Source of the DNA: Burkholderia pyrrocinia
Lineage (GTDB): Bacteria; Pseudomonadota; Gammaproteobacteria; Burkholderiales; Burkholderiaceae
Direction: 5' to 3'
Assembly (NCBI RefSeq): GCF_003330765.1
Contig: NZ_CP024903.1
Location: forward strand, 1,550,001-1,614,000
Length of the DNA stretch: 64,000 nt
Positions 24,950-33,607 of this stretch are shown in pieces; the first letter of the stretch is position 1; the number at the start of each line of letters is the position of its first letter. Made by a program: the position numbers and the translations under genes. The notes under the pieces were generated by a model. That model saw only the letters and a program-made list of their open reading frames with translations. It had not been told where the DNA came from and made no database searches.

Positions 24950-25423
24950 ATGCCTGAACCGGCTCTCGACCGCATCGACCGCCACTTGCTTTCGATCCTG
25001 CAGGAGAACGGCCGCGCGTCGAACCTCGATCTGGCGAAGGCCGTCGGCCTGTCACCCGCGCAGACGCTGCGGCGCCACCGGCGGCTGGAAGAAATCGGCG
25101 CGATCCGCCGCTACGAAACCCGGCTCTGTCCCGACACGCTCGGCTTCGGCGTGACCGCGTTCGTGCACGTGACGATGGAGCGCGGGCATATCCGCGACCT
25201 GTCGAAGTTCCAGAAACTGGTCTCCGATCTCGCGCAGATCCAAGAGTGTTTTTCCGTGACGGGCGACATCGACTACGTACTGAAGGTCGTCGCGCACGAC
25301 CTGAAGGGGTTGTCCCGGTTCCTGCTCGAAACGCTGATGCGGATCCCCGGCGTGAGCGGCGTTCACTCCAGCGTTTGCCTGGACGAAATCAAGTGCACGA
25401 GCGCGATGCCGGTTGAAAGCTGA
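24950..25423 (+). CDS. Lrp/AsnC-family transcriptional regulator
   Basis: 157 residues. An N-terminal helix-turn-helix (LDRIDRHLLSILQENGRASNLDLAKAVGLSPAQTLRRHRRLEEIGAI) is followed by the ligand-binding RAM domain (about 70-150) with VTGDIDYVLKVVAHDL. Such proteins sense amino acids and usually control a divergent transport or catabolic operon. Here that is the aroP-tyrB pair, so an aromatic amino acid is the likely effector. GAGGAA precedes the ATG. Confidence 0.92.
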   Translation: MPEPALDRIDRHLLSILQENGRASNLDLAKAVGLSPAQTLRRHRRLEEIGAIRRYETRLCPDTLGFGVTAFVHVTMERGHIRDLSKFQKLVSDLAQIQECFSVTGDIDYVLKVVAHDLKGLSRFLLETLMRIPGVSGVHSSVCLDEIKCTSAMPVES

Positions 25424-25453
25424 CGCGGCGGGCCGCGCGTTCGACGCGCGCGG

Positions 25454-26311
25454 TCAGCGCACCGCTTCGAACGCGCTGATCAGCAGCGCACCGGCCGCGA
25501 TCACCGCGCAGCCGGCCGCACGGCGCGGCGTCAGCCGCTCGCCGAGATACACGCGCGCAATCAGCGCCGCGAACACCACGCTCGTTTCGCGCAGCGCCGA
25601 CACGGGGCCCATCGGCGCGCGATCCATCGCCCAGATCACGATGCCGTACGCGAGCGCGGCGAACACCCCGCCGCACGCAGCCTTCGCCGTTTCGCCGACA
25701 TCCTGCGTCAGGCGCAACGGCCCCGCACGCAGCCGGTAGTACGCGGCCATCATCACGCCCGTCAACACGAACATCCACGCGGTATAGCCGACCGTGTTGC
25801 CGCTCTCCCGCACGCCGATCCCGTCGACCACGCTGTAAGCCGCGATCGACACGCCGGTCGCGAACGCGGTCGGCAGCACCTGCATCATCCGGTGCTTCGC
25901 GCCGCGCCCGCGTTCCAGACCGATCGCCATGATGCCCGCGCAGATCAGCATCAGCCCGCCCTGCGCGCCGACGTTCAGGTGCTCGCCCGCGAACGCCGCC
26001 GCACCGAGCGTGACGAGCAGCGGCGCGGTGCCGCGCGCGACCGGGTATGCGACGGTCAGGTCGCCGTGCTCGTACGCGCGCACGAGCAGCAGCGTATAGA
26101 CGACGTGGATCACGGCCGATGCGACGACGCAGAGCCAGCTCGCGGGCGTGATCGGCGCGGCGCCCGGCAGGAACAGCAGCGCGAACAGCCCGATTGCGAT
26201 CTGCAGCACCGTGGCCGATCGCAATCGGTCGCCGCTGCTGCGAACGAGCGCGTTCCATGACGCATGCAGGAACGCCGCGCACAGAACGGCAAACAGAACG
26301 GGGATCGGCAC
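25454..26311 (-). CDS. EamA/DMT-family permease
   Basis: 285 residues, ten helices, two EamA repeats. It begins with GTG (VPIPVLFAVLCAAFLHASWNAL) preceded by GGAG at good spacing; ATG candidates further upstream would add non-family sequence. The first repeat has AYPVARGTAPLLV and the second YGIVIWAMDRAPMGPVSALRETSVVFAALIARVYLGE, typical of the family. Substrate unknown. It converges on the Lrp gene with a 30-base gap and may be unrelated to it. Confidence 0.85.
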   Translation of the reverse strand: MPIPVLFAVLCAAFLHASWNALVRSSGDRLRSATVLQIAIGLFALLFLPGAAPITPASWLCVVASAVIHVVYTLLLVRAYEHGDLTVAYPVARGTAPLLVTLGAAAFAGEHLNVGAQGGLMLICAGIMAIGLERGRGAKHRMMQVLPTAFATGVSIAAYSVVDGIGVRESGNTVGYTAWMFVLTGVMMAAYYRLRAGPLRLTQDVGETAKAACGGVFAALAYGIVIWAMDRAPMGPVSALRETSVVFAALIARVYLGERLTPRRAAGCAVIAAGALLISAFEAVR

Positions 26312-26713
26312 GCTGAATACTCCATGACAGTCGGAAGTCGCGCCATGCGCGCGACCGGCATCCATCGTATGAATGCGTAACCGGATTGTCAAAAAAGCGA
26401 CGCGCACCGCGTCTGTCCCGAACCGGCCGACCGCGCCCTGTCGCCCGCCCCGCGCGGCGTCCGCAGCGGCGGACCGGCGTGCGGCGGAATGTGACGCGGA
26501 GGTTGCATGCGGTCTGCCCCTTTCCGTTCTCTTTCGCATCGCGTTGCACCGTAATGAAATCGATACCGCAGCGCAATCGTCGCGAAATCACTCCGTCCCC
26601 ATAACTTCATACGCGACTGTTCCAATGCGCGTGCTCCCTCACGAGCTTCGCGCCGAACCGACACGGCGACGGGGCCGCTCTCCACCATCGAAGACCTTAC
26701 CTGGAGTTTCCCG
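26312..26713. other. Divergent intergenic region
   Basis: 402 bases between the DMT gene (-) and the acid phosphatase gene (+). No gene is seen. Both promoters should be here; CTGGAGTTTCCCG just before 26714 is the phosphatase ribosome site. No clear operator repeat was found. Confidence 0.4.
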
Positions 26714-28387
26714 ATGTTCCGTCAAGCCTTGCTCGTCACCGCGTGCGCAGCCGCAGCGCTGGCGCTGTTCGCCTGCGGCGGCAGCGACGATCCCACGTCG
26801 ACGCCCGCCGTGTCGTCGCAGGATGCGCTGCAGACCGCCACGCCGATCAAGCACGTCGTCGTGATCTATGGCGAAAACATCTCGTTCGACCACTACTTCG
26901 GCACCTACCCGAACGCGACGAACCCGTCGGGCGAACCGGCGTTCACCGCGAAATCCGGCACGCCGACGCCCAACGGCCTGACGGGCACGCTGCTTACCGC
27001 GAACCCGAACTTCACGAACACCGCCAACGGCACCGACGCGGCGAACCCGTTCCGCCTCGACCGCACGCAGGCCGCGACCGCCGACCAGAACCACGCGTAC
27101 ACGGCCGAGCAGCAAGCCGAGGACAACGGCCTGGCCGACCTGTTCCCGAAATACACCGGCAAGGGCTCGTCCGGCGGCGCCGGCGCGTTCGGCACGAAGG
27201 GCCAGGTGATGGGCTACTTCGACGGCAACACCGTGACCGCGCTGTGGAACTACGCGCAGCGCTTCGCGATGAGCGACAACATGTACACGACGTCGTACGG
27301 CCCGTCGACGCCGGGCGCGCTGAACGTCGTGTCGGGCCAGACCAACGGGATGCAGATCGTCAAGACGTCGGCGCAGCCGTCGACGCTCGCGAAGAGCTCG
27401 TACTACATCAACGACGGCCAGGGCGGCTTCACGATGATCAACGACGTCGACCCCGGCTTCGACGTGTGTTCGAGCACGACCGACCAGGCGATGATGAGCG
27501 GCAAGAACATCGGCGACCTGCTGAACGGCGCGAAGATCACGTGGGGCGGCTTCATGGGCGGCTTCAACCTGTCGACGACCAACGGCAACGGTACGACGGG
27601 CTGCGCCCGCAGCACGGTCGCCACCGCCGTGAACGCCGCGACGTCGGACTACATTCCGCACCACAACTGGTTCCAGTACTACGCGTCGACGTCGAACCCG
27701 CAGCACACGCGCCCGAGCGCGGTCGCGGCGATCGGTTCGAGCCTCGAAGCCGACGGCAAGACGGCCGAACCCGCGAACCACCAGTACGACTCGGACGACT
27801 TCTTCGCAGCCGTGAAGGCCGGCAACTTCCCGTCGGTCAGCTTCCTGAAGGCGCCGGCTGCGCAAGACGCGCATGCGGGCTATTCGGATCCGCTCGACGA
27901 GCAGGCGTTCGTGACGAAGGTCGTCAACTTCCTGCAACAGCAGCCGGACTGGCAGAACACGGCCGTGATCGTCACCTATGACGACTCGGACGGCTGGTAC
28001 GACCACGTGTACACGGCGCCGACCCGCGCGTCGTCCGACCCGGTCGACCAGGTCAGCGGCAGCGGCAAGTGCGGCACGGGCGGCACCACCGGCGTGAACG
28101 GCGCGACCGTGAACGGCCGCTGCGGCCCGGGGGTGCGGATTCCGCTGATCGTGATCTCGCCGTACGCGAAGCAGAACTATGTCGACCACACGATGGTCGA
28201 CCAGTCGTCCGTCGTACGCTTCATCGAGGACAACTGGCTCGGCGGCCAGCGCATCGGCGGCGGTTCGTTCGATGCGACGGCGGGCGACCTGCGCGGGCTG
28301 TTCGACTTCACGTCGAAGCCGAACACGACGCCGCTGTACCTCGACCCGACGCTCGGCACCGCACTGAGCGCGGCACCGTCGATCTGA
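26714..28387 (+). CDS. acpA: AcpA-type acid phosphatase / phospholipase C-superfamily lipoprotein
   Basis: 557 residues. The N-terminus is a lipoprotein-type signal with lipobox LFAC (Cys21). The phosphoesterase (PLC/AcpA) family motif VVVIYGENISFDHYFGTYP supplies metal ligands and the nucleophile region; later VTYDDSDGWYDHVY and VRIPLIVISPYA are also diagnostic. AcpA relatives hydrolyse many phosphomonoesters, while PLC relatives attack phospholipids. The compact length and the missing C-terminal PLC domains favour phosphatase. The next gene, a di-haem peroxidase, follows after a 93-base gap with a hairpin. Confidence 0.87.
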   Translation: MFRQALLVTACAAAALALFACGGSDDPTSTPAVSSQDALQTATPIKHVVVIYGENISFDHYFGTYPNATNPSGEPAFTAKSGTPTPNGLTGTLLTANPNFTNTANGTDAANPFRLDRTQAATADQNHAYTAEQQAEDNGLADLFPKYTGKGSSGGAGAFGTKGQVMGYFDGNTVTALWNYAQRFAMSDNMYTTSYGPSTPGALNVVSGQTNGMQIVKTSAQPSTLAKSSYYINDGQGGFTMINDVDPGFDVCSSTTDQAMMSGKNIGDLLNGAKITWGGFMGGFNLSTTNGNGTTGCARSTVATAVNAATSDYIPHHNWFQYYASTSNPQHTRPSAVAAIGSSLEADGKTAEPANHQYDSDDFFAAVKAGNFPSVSFLKAPAAQDAHAGYSDPLDEQAFVTKVVNFLQQQPDWQNTAVIVTYDDSDGWYDHVYTAPTRASSDPVDQVSGSGKCGTGGTTGVNGATVNGRCGPGVRIPLIVISPYAKQNYVDHTMVDQSSVVRFIEDNWLGGQRIGGGSFDATAGDLRGLFDFTSKPNTTPLYLDPTLGTALSAAPSI

Positions 28388-28406
28388 CCGTCGTTCGTTG
28401 ACCGCA

Positions 28407-28429
28407 GGCCGGCGCATCACGCGCCGGCC
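28407..28429 (+). terminator. Hairpin between acpA and the peroxidase gene
   Basis: GGCCGGCGC-ATCAC-GCGCCGGCC is a perfect 9-bp stem followed by GTTTCC. It starts 20 bases after the phosphatase stop. The short T-run suggests partial termination, so the peroxidase gene may be expressed at a lower level or from its own promoter. Confidence 0.55.
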
Positions 28430-28480
28430 GTTTCCATTTAACGCGCCGTTTCGTGCGGCGCCCGATTTCCGACCGACAGC

Positions 28481-29902
28481 ATGACAGCTCGTCCCGCGTT
28501 CCCGTCTCCCGACGCCTCCGGCACCCCCGCGCCACGTTCCTCTTCCCGCCTGCTGCGCCGCGCGGCGTGCGTGCTCGGTGCGGCCGTGCTCGGCTATGGC
28601 GGGTTCGCGATCGCGTTCCCCGCGCAGGTGCCCGCGGCGATCGGCACCGTCGTCGCCGACTGGACGGGCGCGAACCCGCATCCGGTCGTGCTGCAGCGGC
28701 CCGCCGCGCAGCCGCTGTCGGCGGTCGCGCAGCTCGGGCGGGCGCTGTTCGTCGATCCGTCGCTGTCCGCGTCGGGCAAGCAGTCGTGCGCGTCGTGCCA
28801 CAGCCCCGATCATGCGTACGGCCCGCCGAACGCGCTCGACGTGCAGCCGGGCGGCCTCGCAATGACGCAGCAGGGGTATCGCCCGCCGCCGTCGCTGATG
28901 TACCTGTACCGCCAGCCGAACTTCAGCATCGGCCCCGATGCGGGCGAAAACGACGCCGCGCCGAGTGTCGCGCAGCAGGCCGCGTCGGCGGCCGGCGTCG
29001 TCAAGGCGCAGAAGGTGGCCGGCACGTCGGCCGCGCCGCAGCTCGTGCCGCAGGGCGGGATGTTCTGGGACGGCCGCGCCGATACGCTGCAGCAGCAGGC
29101 GTTCGGCCCGCTGCTGAATCCGGTCGAGATGGCGAACGCGAGCGTTGACGACGTCGCGCACAAGCTCGCGCAGTCGTCGCACCGCGCGCAGCTCGAGCAA
29201 CTGTTCGGCGCGCGCGTGTTCGACAGCCCGCAGCTCGCGGTGTCGGAGGCGATGTTCGCGATCGCGCGCTATCAGGTCGAGGATCCGTCGTTCCATCCGT
29301 ACAACAGCAAGTACGATCGCTGGCTCGAAGGCCGTGCGCGCCTGTCGCAGGCCGAGCTGCGCGGGCTGCGCCTGTTCAACGATCCGGACAAGGCGAATTG
29401 CGCGGGCTGCCACCTGTCGAAGCCCGGCAAGGACGGGCTGCCGCCGATGTTGACCGATTACCAGTACGAGGCGCTCGGCGCGCCGCGCAACCAGGCGCTT
29501 GCGCAGAACCGCAACCCGGCGTTCCACGATCTCGGCGTGTGCGGGCCGTTCCGCGACGACCTGAAAGACCAGACGCAGTATTGCGCGATGTTCCTCACGC
29601 CGACGCTGCGCAACGCGGCGACGCGCCATGTGTTCTTCCACAACGGCGTGTTCCACACGCTCGACCAGGTGATGGCGTTCTACAACGAGCGCAGCATCTC
29701 GCCGCAGAAGTTCTATTCGCGCGGCGCGGACGGCAAGGTCGACGAATATGACGACATTCCGCCGAAGTATCGCGCGAACGTCGACGTGACCGATGCGCCG
29801 TTCGATCGCAAGCCGGGCGACACGCCCGCGATGACGGCGCAGGATATCAAGGATATCGAAGCGTTCCTCGGCACGCTGACCGACGAGCCGGCGCAATACT
29901 GA
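28481..29902 (+). CDS. Di-haem cytochrome c peroxidase / MauG-family protein
   Basis: 473 residues. An N-terminal membrane anchor or signal (about 25-50) directs it to the periplasm. Two c-type haem sites, CASCH (103-107) and CAGCH (307-311), mark the CcpA/MauG family. FVDPSLSASGKQSCASCHSPDHAYG, MFWDGRADTLQQQAFGPLLNPVEM and TPTLRNAATRHVFFHNG are typical. Classic members reduce peroxide using a small cytochrome; others oxidise cofactors. Its partner is unknown. It lies downstream of acpA, a pairing that may be functional but is unexplained. Confidence 0.9.
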   Translation: MTARPAFPSPDASGTPAPRSSSRLLRRAACVLGAAVLGYGGFAIAFPAQVPAAIGTVVADWTGANPHPVVLQRPAAQPLSAVAQLGRALFVDPSLSASGKQSCASCHSPDHAYGPPNALDVQPGGLAMTQQGYRPPPSLMYLYRQPNFSIGPDAGENDAAPSVAQQAASAAGVVKAQKVAGTSAAPQLVPQGGMFWDGRADTLQQQAFGPLLNPVEMANASVDDVAHKLAQSSHRAQLEQLFGARVFDSPQLAVSEAMFAIARYQVEDPSFHPYNSKYDRWLEGRARLSQAELRGLRLFNDPDKANCAGCHLSKPGKDGLPPMLTDYQYEALGAPRNQALAQNRNPAFHDLGVCGPFRDDLKDQTQYCAMFLTPTLRNAATRHVFFHNGVFHTLDQVMAFYNERSISPQKFYSRGADGKVDEYDDIPPKYRANVDVTDAPFDRKPGDTPAMTAQDIKDIEAFLGTLTDEPAQY

Positions 29903-29987
29903 GCGCCGGTTGACCGCCGCGCCGGGTCAGCGGCGCGCACGGGCGTGGAGGCAGGAGCGCGCGCGTCGCGCCCCTTCCCAGATCGGG

Positions 29988-30440
29988 TTACCGCGGCTTC
30001 TGTCCGTTTTCTGCCCGATAGGTGCTGTTCGGCCGCAATACGAGCTTTCGCGCCGCAGTGTCCAGCGCCTTGCTGTGGTAAAGATCCATGCACTTCAGGA
30101 AGTCGAACTTCAAGTCCTTGACTTCGGATTCCACGACCGGATTCCGGTAATCACGCGCAAGATAGCTGCCAACGAGCGATTGAACGACATCTGGCGCACG
30201 CTCCATGTCGTAGTAGGTCCAGTCGCGCAACGCGCTGGTGCTGCTGCCGATATCCTTGCTCACCCCGGGCGCCTGCTTGTAAGCGGTCGCCAGGCACTCC
30301 GCGAGCACCATGTCCTTGAAGTTCTGGATGTAAGTCCGTGAGCCGGCCTCCGGTGACGCTTGCGCTGCCTCCTTCGCGGAAACCACCGCAGGATGCATCG
30401 CGACGCACGTCAGCGCAGCCGCGATCCAGGCTCCCTTCAT
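29988..30440 (-). CDS. Tai4-like type VI secretion amidase immunity protein
   Basis: 150 residues with a signal peptide (cleavage after VVSA). The mature helical part, with AECLATAYK, DIGSSTSALRDW and FLKCMDLYHSKALD, fits the Tai4 family, periplasmic proteins that neutralise Tae4 peptidoglycan amidases delivered by type VI secretion. Two Cys residues may form a disulphide, as in the family. No amidase or secretion gene is adjacent, so it is an orphan, perhaps protecting against neighbours. Recognition is by pattern only. The ATG at 30440 has TTGGAGCC upstream. Confidence 0.6.
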   Translation of the reverse strand: MKGAWIAAALTCVAMHPAVVSAKEAAQASPEAGSRTYIQNFKDMVLAECLATAYKQAPGVSKDIGSSTSALRDWTYYDMERAPDVVQSLVGSYLARDYRNPVVESEVKDLKFDFLKCMDLYHSKALDTAARKLVLRPNSTYRAENGQKPR

Positions 30441-30570
30441 GACAGGCTCCAAAAATTCGCACGATCCGTACGATACCGTGCGCCCGGCGCGTTGAAATAG
30501 CAGTGGTCGTAACACGTATTGACATTGAACAGCGTCGCGTGGCCCTGTGCATCGCTCCCGCCCCGCCCCG

Positions 30571-31893
30571 TCAGAACAGATACATGCCCGCGATAAAGAT
30601 GACGCCGGAGAACAGCAGCGTCGTCACGCAATACCCCATGATGTCGCGCACGCCGAGCCCCGCGATCGCCAGCGCGGGCAGCGCCCAGAACGGCTGCGCC
30701 ATGTTGGTCCACGATTCGCCGTACGCGATCGCCATCGCCGCCTTGCCGAGATCCGCGCCGAGCGCTTGCGCAGCCGGCATCACGAACGGGCCCTGCACGA
30801 CCCAATGGCCGCCGCCCGACGGCACCGCGAAATTGATCACGGCCGAACTCAGGAATGCGAGCAGCGGGAACGTGTGCACGTTCGCGATATCGACGAACCA
30901 CTTCGTGATCACGCCTGCGAGCCCCGAGTGATCCATCAGCGCCTGGATGCCCGCGTAGAACGGAAACTGGACCATGATCCCCGACGCGCCGCGTGCCGCG
31001 CCGGCGACAGCTCGCGCATAGGCCATCGGCGTGCGGTGCAGCAGGATGCCGGCGGCGAGAAACGCGAGGTTCACGGTGTCGATGTCGAGCGAGAAACCCT
31101 TCTGCACGAACTTCAGCACGAGGAACACCGCGCACAGCGCCGCGACGAAGACCGACAGCGCGCGGCTCTCCTCCAGCCGTTCCGCGAACGTCGCGTCGGG
31201 CCCGAGCTTGCGCTCGACGCTCGGCGGCTCGGCGAGCAGCGCCGGATCGACGCTGACGACGTCGCCGGGCTTCGGCATCATCATCCGCGCGAGAAACGGC
31301 AGCATCACGATCAGGCCGATCGTGATGAACGCGTTGTAGCCGGTGAAGATCGTCTGCGACACGGGAATCAGCCCGATGGTCTTCTCCATCGGATTGCCCT
31401 TCGTGGCCGCGACCAGCGGCACCGAACCCGACAGCCCGCCGTGCCAGCTCAGGAAGCCCATGTACGCGGACGCGACGAGCAGCCGGTAGTCGCTGCCGGC
31501 CACGCGGCGCGCCACTTCGCGCGCGAGCATCGCGCCGAGCACGAGACCGAAGCCCCAGTTGATCGCGCACGCGAGCGCGCCGACGAACGCGACGAGCATC
31601 ACGCCCTGCCCCGGCGTGCGCGCGGTGCTCGCGAGCGCGACGAGCAGGCGCTTGACGGGCGGCGAGCTCGCGAGCGCGTGGCCGGTGACGAGGATCATCA
31701 CCATCTGCATCGAGAACGCGAGCAGGTTCCAGAAACCCGAACCCCACATCGTCGTGAGTTGAACGGGTGTGTTCGGCGTGAGGCCGAACGCGAGCGCGAA
31801 CGTGACGATCGTCAGCAGGATCGCGAAAATCAACGGGTCGGGCAACACGCGGTGAACCACCTGCGTGAAGAAGCGGGAAATGCGCTGGATCAA
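30571..31893 (-). CDS. AtoE-family short-chain fatty acid transporter
   Basis: 440 residues, about 12 membrane helices. AtoE signatures include LPDPLIFAILLTIVTFALA, WGFGLVLGAMLAREVAR, AYMGFLSWHGGLSGSVPL, FPFYAGIQALM and VPSGGGHWVVQGPFV. Members carry short-chain fatty acids such as acetoacetate or butyrate. The start is a TTG at 31893 preceded by GAGGAG; this gives the usual family length and no ATG or GTG fits better. No thiolase or CoA transferase is adjacent. Confidence 0.88.
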   Translation of the reverse strand: MIQRISRFFTQVVHRVLPDPLIFAILLTIVTFALAFGLTPNTPVQLTTMWGSGFWNLLAFSMQMVMILVTGHALASSPPVKRLLVALASTARTPGQGVMLVAFVGALACAINWGFGLVLGAMLAREVARRVAGSDYRLLVASAYMGFLSWHGGLSGSVPLVAATKGNPMEKTIGLIPVSQTIFTGYNAFITIGLIVMLPFLARMMMPKPGDVVSVDPALLAEPPSVERKLGPDATFAERLEESRALSVFVAALCAVFLVLKFVQKGFSLDIDTVNLAFLAAGILLHRTPMAYARAVAGAARGASGIMVQFPFYAGIQALMDHSGLAGVITKWFVDIANVHTFPLLAFLSSAVINFAVPSGGGHWVVQGPFVMPAAQALGADLGKAAMAIAYGESWTNMAQPFWALPALAIAGLGVRDIMGYCVTTLLFSGVIFIAGMYLF

Positions 31894-32113
31894 CTTGAGC
31901 TCCTCGTTTCCTGATCGGGATGCCCGCGCATGTCGTTGTTGGTTGAAGCGCGGGCCGCGCGGATTCTTGCACAGAACGCGCGAATTCGCTTCGGAGCTCA
32001 GGGCCGCGATCGCGCGGGCGATGCGATCGGGAAACAGGAAGGAAGAAAAAAGACACGCGGCGCACCGGGCGCCGCATGTATGGGATTCGAGCAACCGCCC
32101 GTGCGCGCGAGCG

Positions 32114-33442
32114 CTACGCCGATGCGCGCTCGCGCACCGGCTCGACCGCCTTCGCCCGCCGCTCGGCCAACCGCTGCGCGAACCGGTACGCGACAAGCGA
32201 TCCAGCCACCGCAAGCAGCATCGGCACGAGGCTGTCGTGATTCGCGCGCGTGAACTCGAGCAGCAGCACGACCGCCGTGACCGGCATCTGCATCGACGCG
32301 GCGAGAAACGCGGTCGCGCCGACCAGCGCGCATCCGCCGCTCGACGCGCCCGGCCACACGAGGCCCCACAGTCCGCCGAGCACGACGCCGAGCAGCGCGC
32401 CGTTCGCGAGGCCCGGCGTCAGCAGGCCGCCCTCGGCACCGGCCCGCAGGCTGCCGGCCTCGATCAGCACCTTCAGCACCAGCAGCGCCGCCGCAAGGCC
32501 GATCGTCAGCGTGCCGTCGAAGCCCAGCGACGCCGGCCCCTTGCCGTTGCCGAGCAATTGCGGAAACCGCATCGCGAGCACGCCGATCACCGCGAAGTTG
32601 AGCAGCGCGAGCACAGGCAGCCGCCAGTCCTTCGGCGCGTTCGCGCGCGCACGGCTCGTGAGCCGCACGAAACCGTACGCGGCGAAGCCGAACAGCGGCC
32701 CGCAGACGATCGACCACGCAACCAGCGGCGCGCTCAGCGCGAACGGCGGCACCGTGTACTGGTGTTCGTTGCCGAGGCCGATCCACGCGACGGCCGCCGC
32801 GATCGCCGACGTGACGACCGCCACGACCAGCGCACGCAGTTCGAACGTGCCGAGCAGCACTTCGAGCACGAAGATCGCGCCGCCGAGCGGCACGTTGTAG
32901 ACGGCCGCGAGGCCCGCGCCGGCGCCGCACGCGACCATCAGCCGGCAGTCGTCGGGTGTGAGCCCCGCACGATGCGCGAGCCGCCCGGCGAGCAGCGAAC
33001 CGATCTCGCGCGGCGCGACTTCGCGGCCGAGCGGCGAGCCGAGCGCGACAGTGACGATCTGCAGCAGCGCGTGAATCGTCGTGCTGACGAACGGCATCCG
33101 CGGATCGGCCGCACGCACCGCGCGGCGGATGCTGACCAGCAGCCGGCCGTACCGGTAAAGCGCCCACCAGCCGCCGCCGGCGACGATCCCGCAAACGACC
33201 AGCACCGCGAGCCTGCGCAGCGGATCGGCGCCGGTCACGCCGGTGAGGAAGCTCTCGGTGCCGATCACGTGCGCAACGCTGTAGCCGTACGCGATGTGCT
33301 GGATCGCATGCAGCAGCAGCGCGAGCAGCATGCCGCCGAGGCCCGCGCCGACGCCGGTCAGGATCGTGACGACGGCCACGCGCGCGAACGGGCCGGCGGG
33401 CGGCGAAGAGGATGCGGGAGCGGACGGGAGATCGAGGCGCAT
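32114..33442 (-). CDS. ClC-family chloride channel or antiporter
   Basis: 442 residues, about ten hydrophobic segments. Motifs: GSPLGREVAPRE (136-147; Glu141 matches the gating glutamate), GAGAGLAAVYNVPLGGAIFVLE, GAEGGLLTPG. The usual GREGP reads GREVAP here. It may exchange chloride or another halide for protons. There are no CBS domains. The ATG at 33442 gives a hydrophilic start before the first helix. It reads toward the fatty-acid transporter gene, 220 bases away. Confidence 0.88.
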   Translation of the reverse strand: MRLDLPSAPASSSPPAGPFARVAVVTILTGVGAGLGGMLLALLLHAIQHIAYGYSVAHVIGTESFLTGVTGADPLRRLAVLVVCGIVAGGGWWALYRYGRLLVSIRRAVRAADPRMPFVSTTIHALLQIVTVALGSPLGREVAPREIGSLLAGRLAHRAGLTPDDCRLMVACGAGAGLAAVYNVPLGGAIFVLEVLLGTFELRALVVAVVTSAIAAAVAWIGLGNEHQYTVPPFALSAPLVAWSIVCGPLFGFAAYGFVRLTSRARANAPKDWRLPVLALLNFAVIGVLAMRFPQLLGNGKGPASLGFDGTLTIGLAAALLVLKVLIEAGSLRAGAEGGLLTPGLANGALLGVVLGGLWGLVWPGASSGGCALVGATAFLAASMQMPVTAVVLLLEFTRANHDSLVPMLLAVAGSLVAYRFAQRLAERRAKAVEPVRERASA

Positions 33443-33550
33443 GGAATCGGCGAACGGGGATCGAAAGAACGGCGCGCAACACGCGCGCCGTCGTCAGGAC
33501 CGCATCGTAGGCCGCCGCCTGTCATGAGACAAACGTATTTTTCGAATCGA

Positions 33551-33575
33551 CTCATGCATTCTCAGAATACATGAG
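33551..33575. promoter_or_regulatory. 25-bp near-perfect palindrome upstream of the ClC gene
   Basis: CTCATGCATTCT-C-AGAATACATGAG has 12-base arms with one mismatch. It lies 109-133 bases upstream of the ClC start and 33 bases past the cytosine deaminase stop. No T-run follows in either direction, so an operator is more likely than a terminator. Confidence 0.45.
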
Positions 33576-33607
33576 CACAGGCATCCCGAGACCGCCCACC
33601 TTTCGCA

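Noticed and set aside
26639..29896. Open frame of over 1000 codons on the minus strand
   Set aside because: Arg/His/Val-rich translation without motifs, fully antisense to acpA and the peroxidase gene, which have clear family motifs. It is an artefact of GC-rich codon bias.
31865..33574. Plus-strand frame of 569 codons
   Set aside because: Antisense to the ClC channel gene; Arg/Glu/His-rich without family features.
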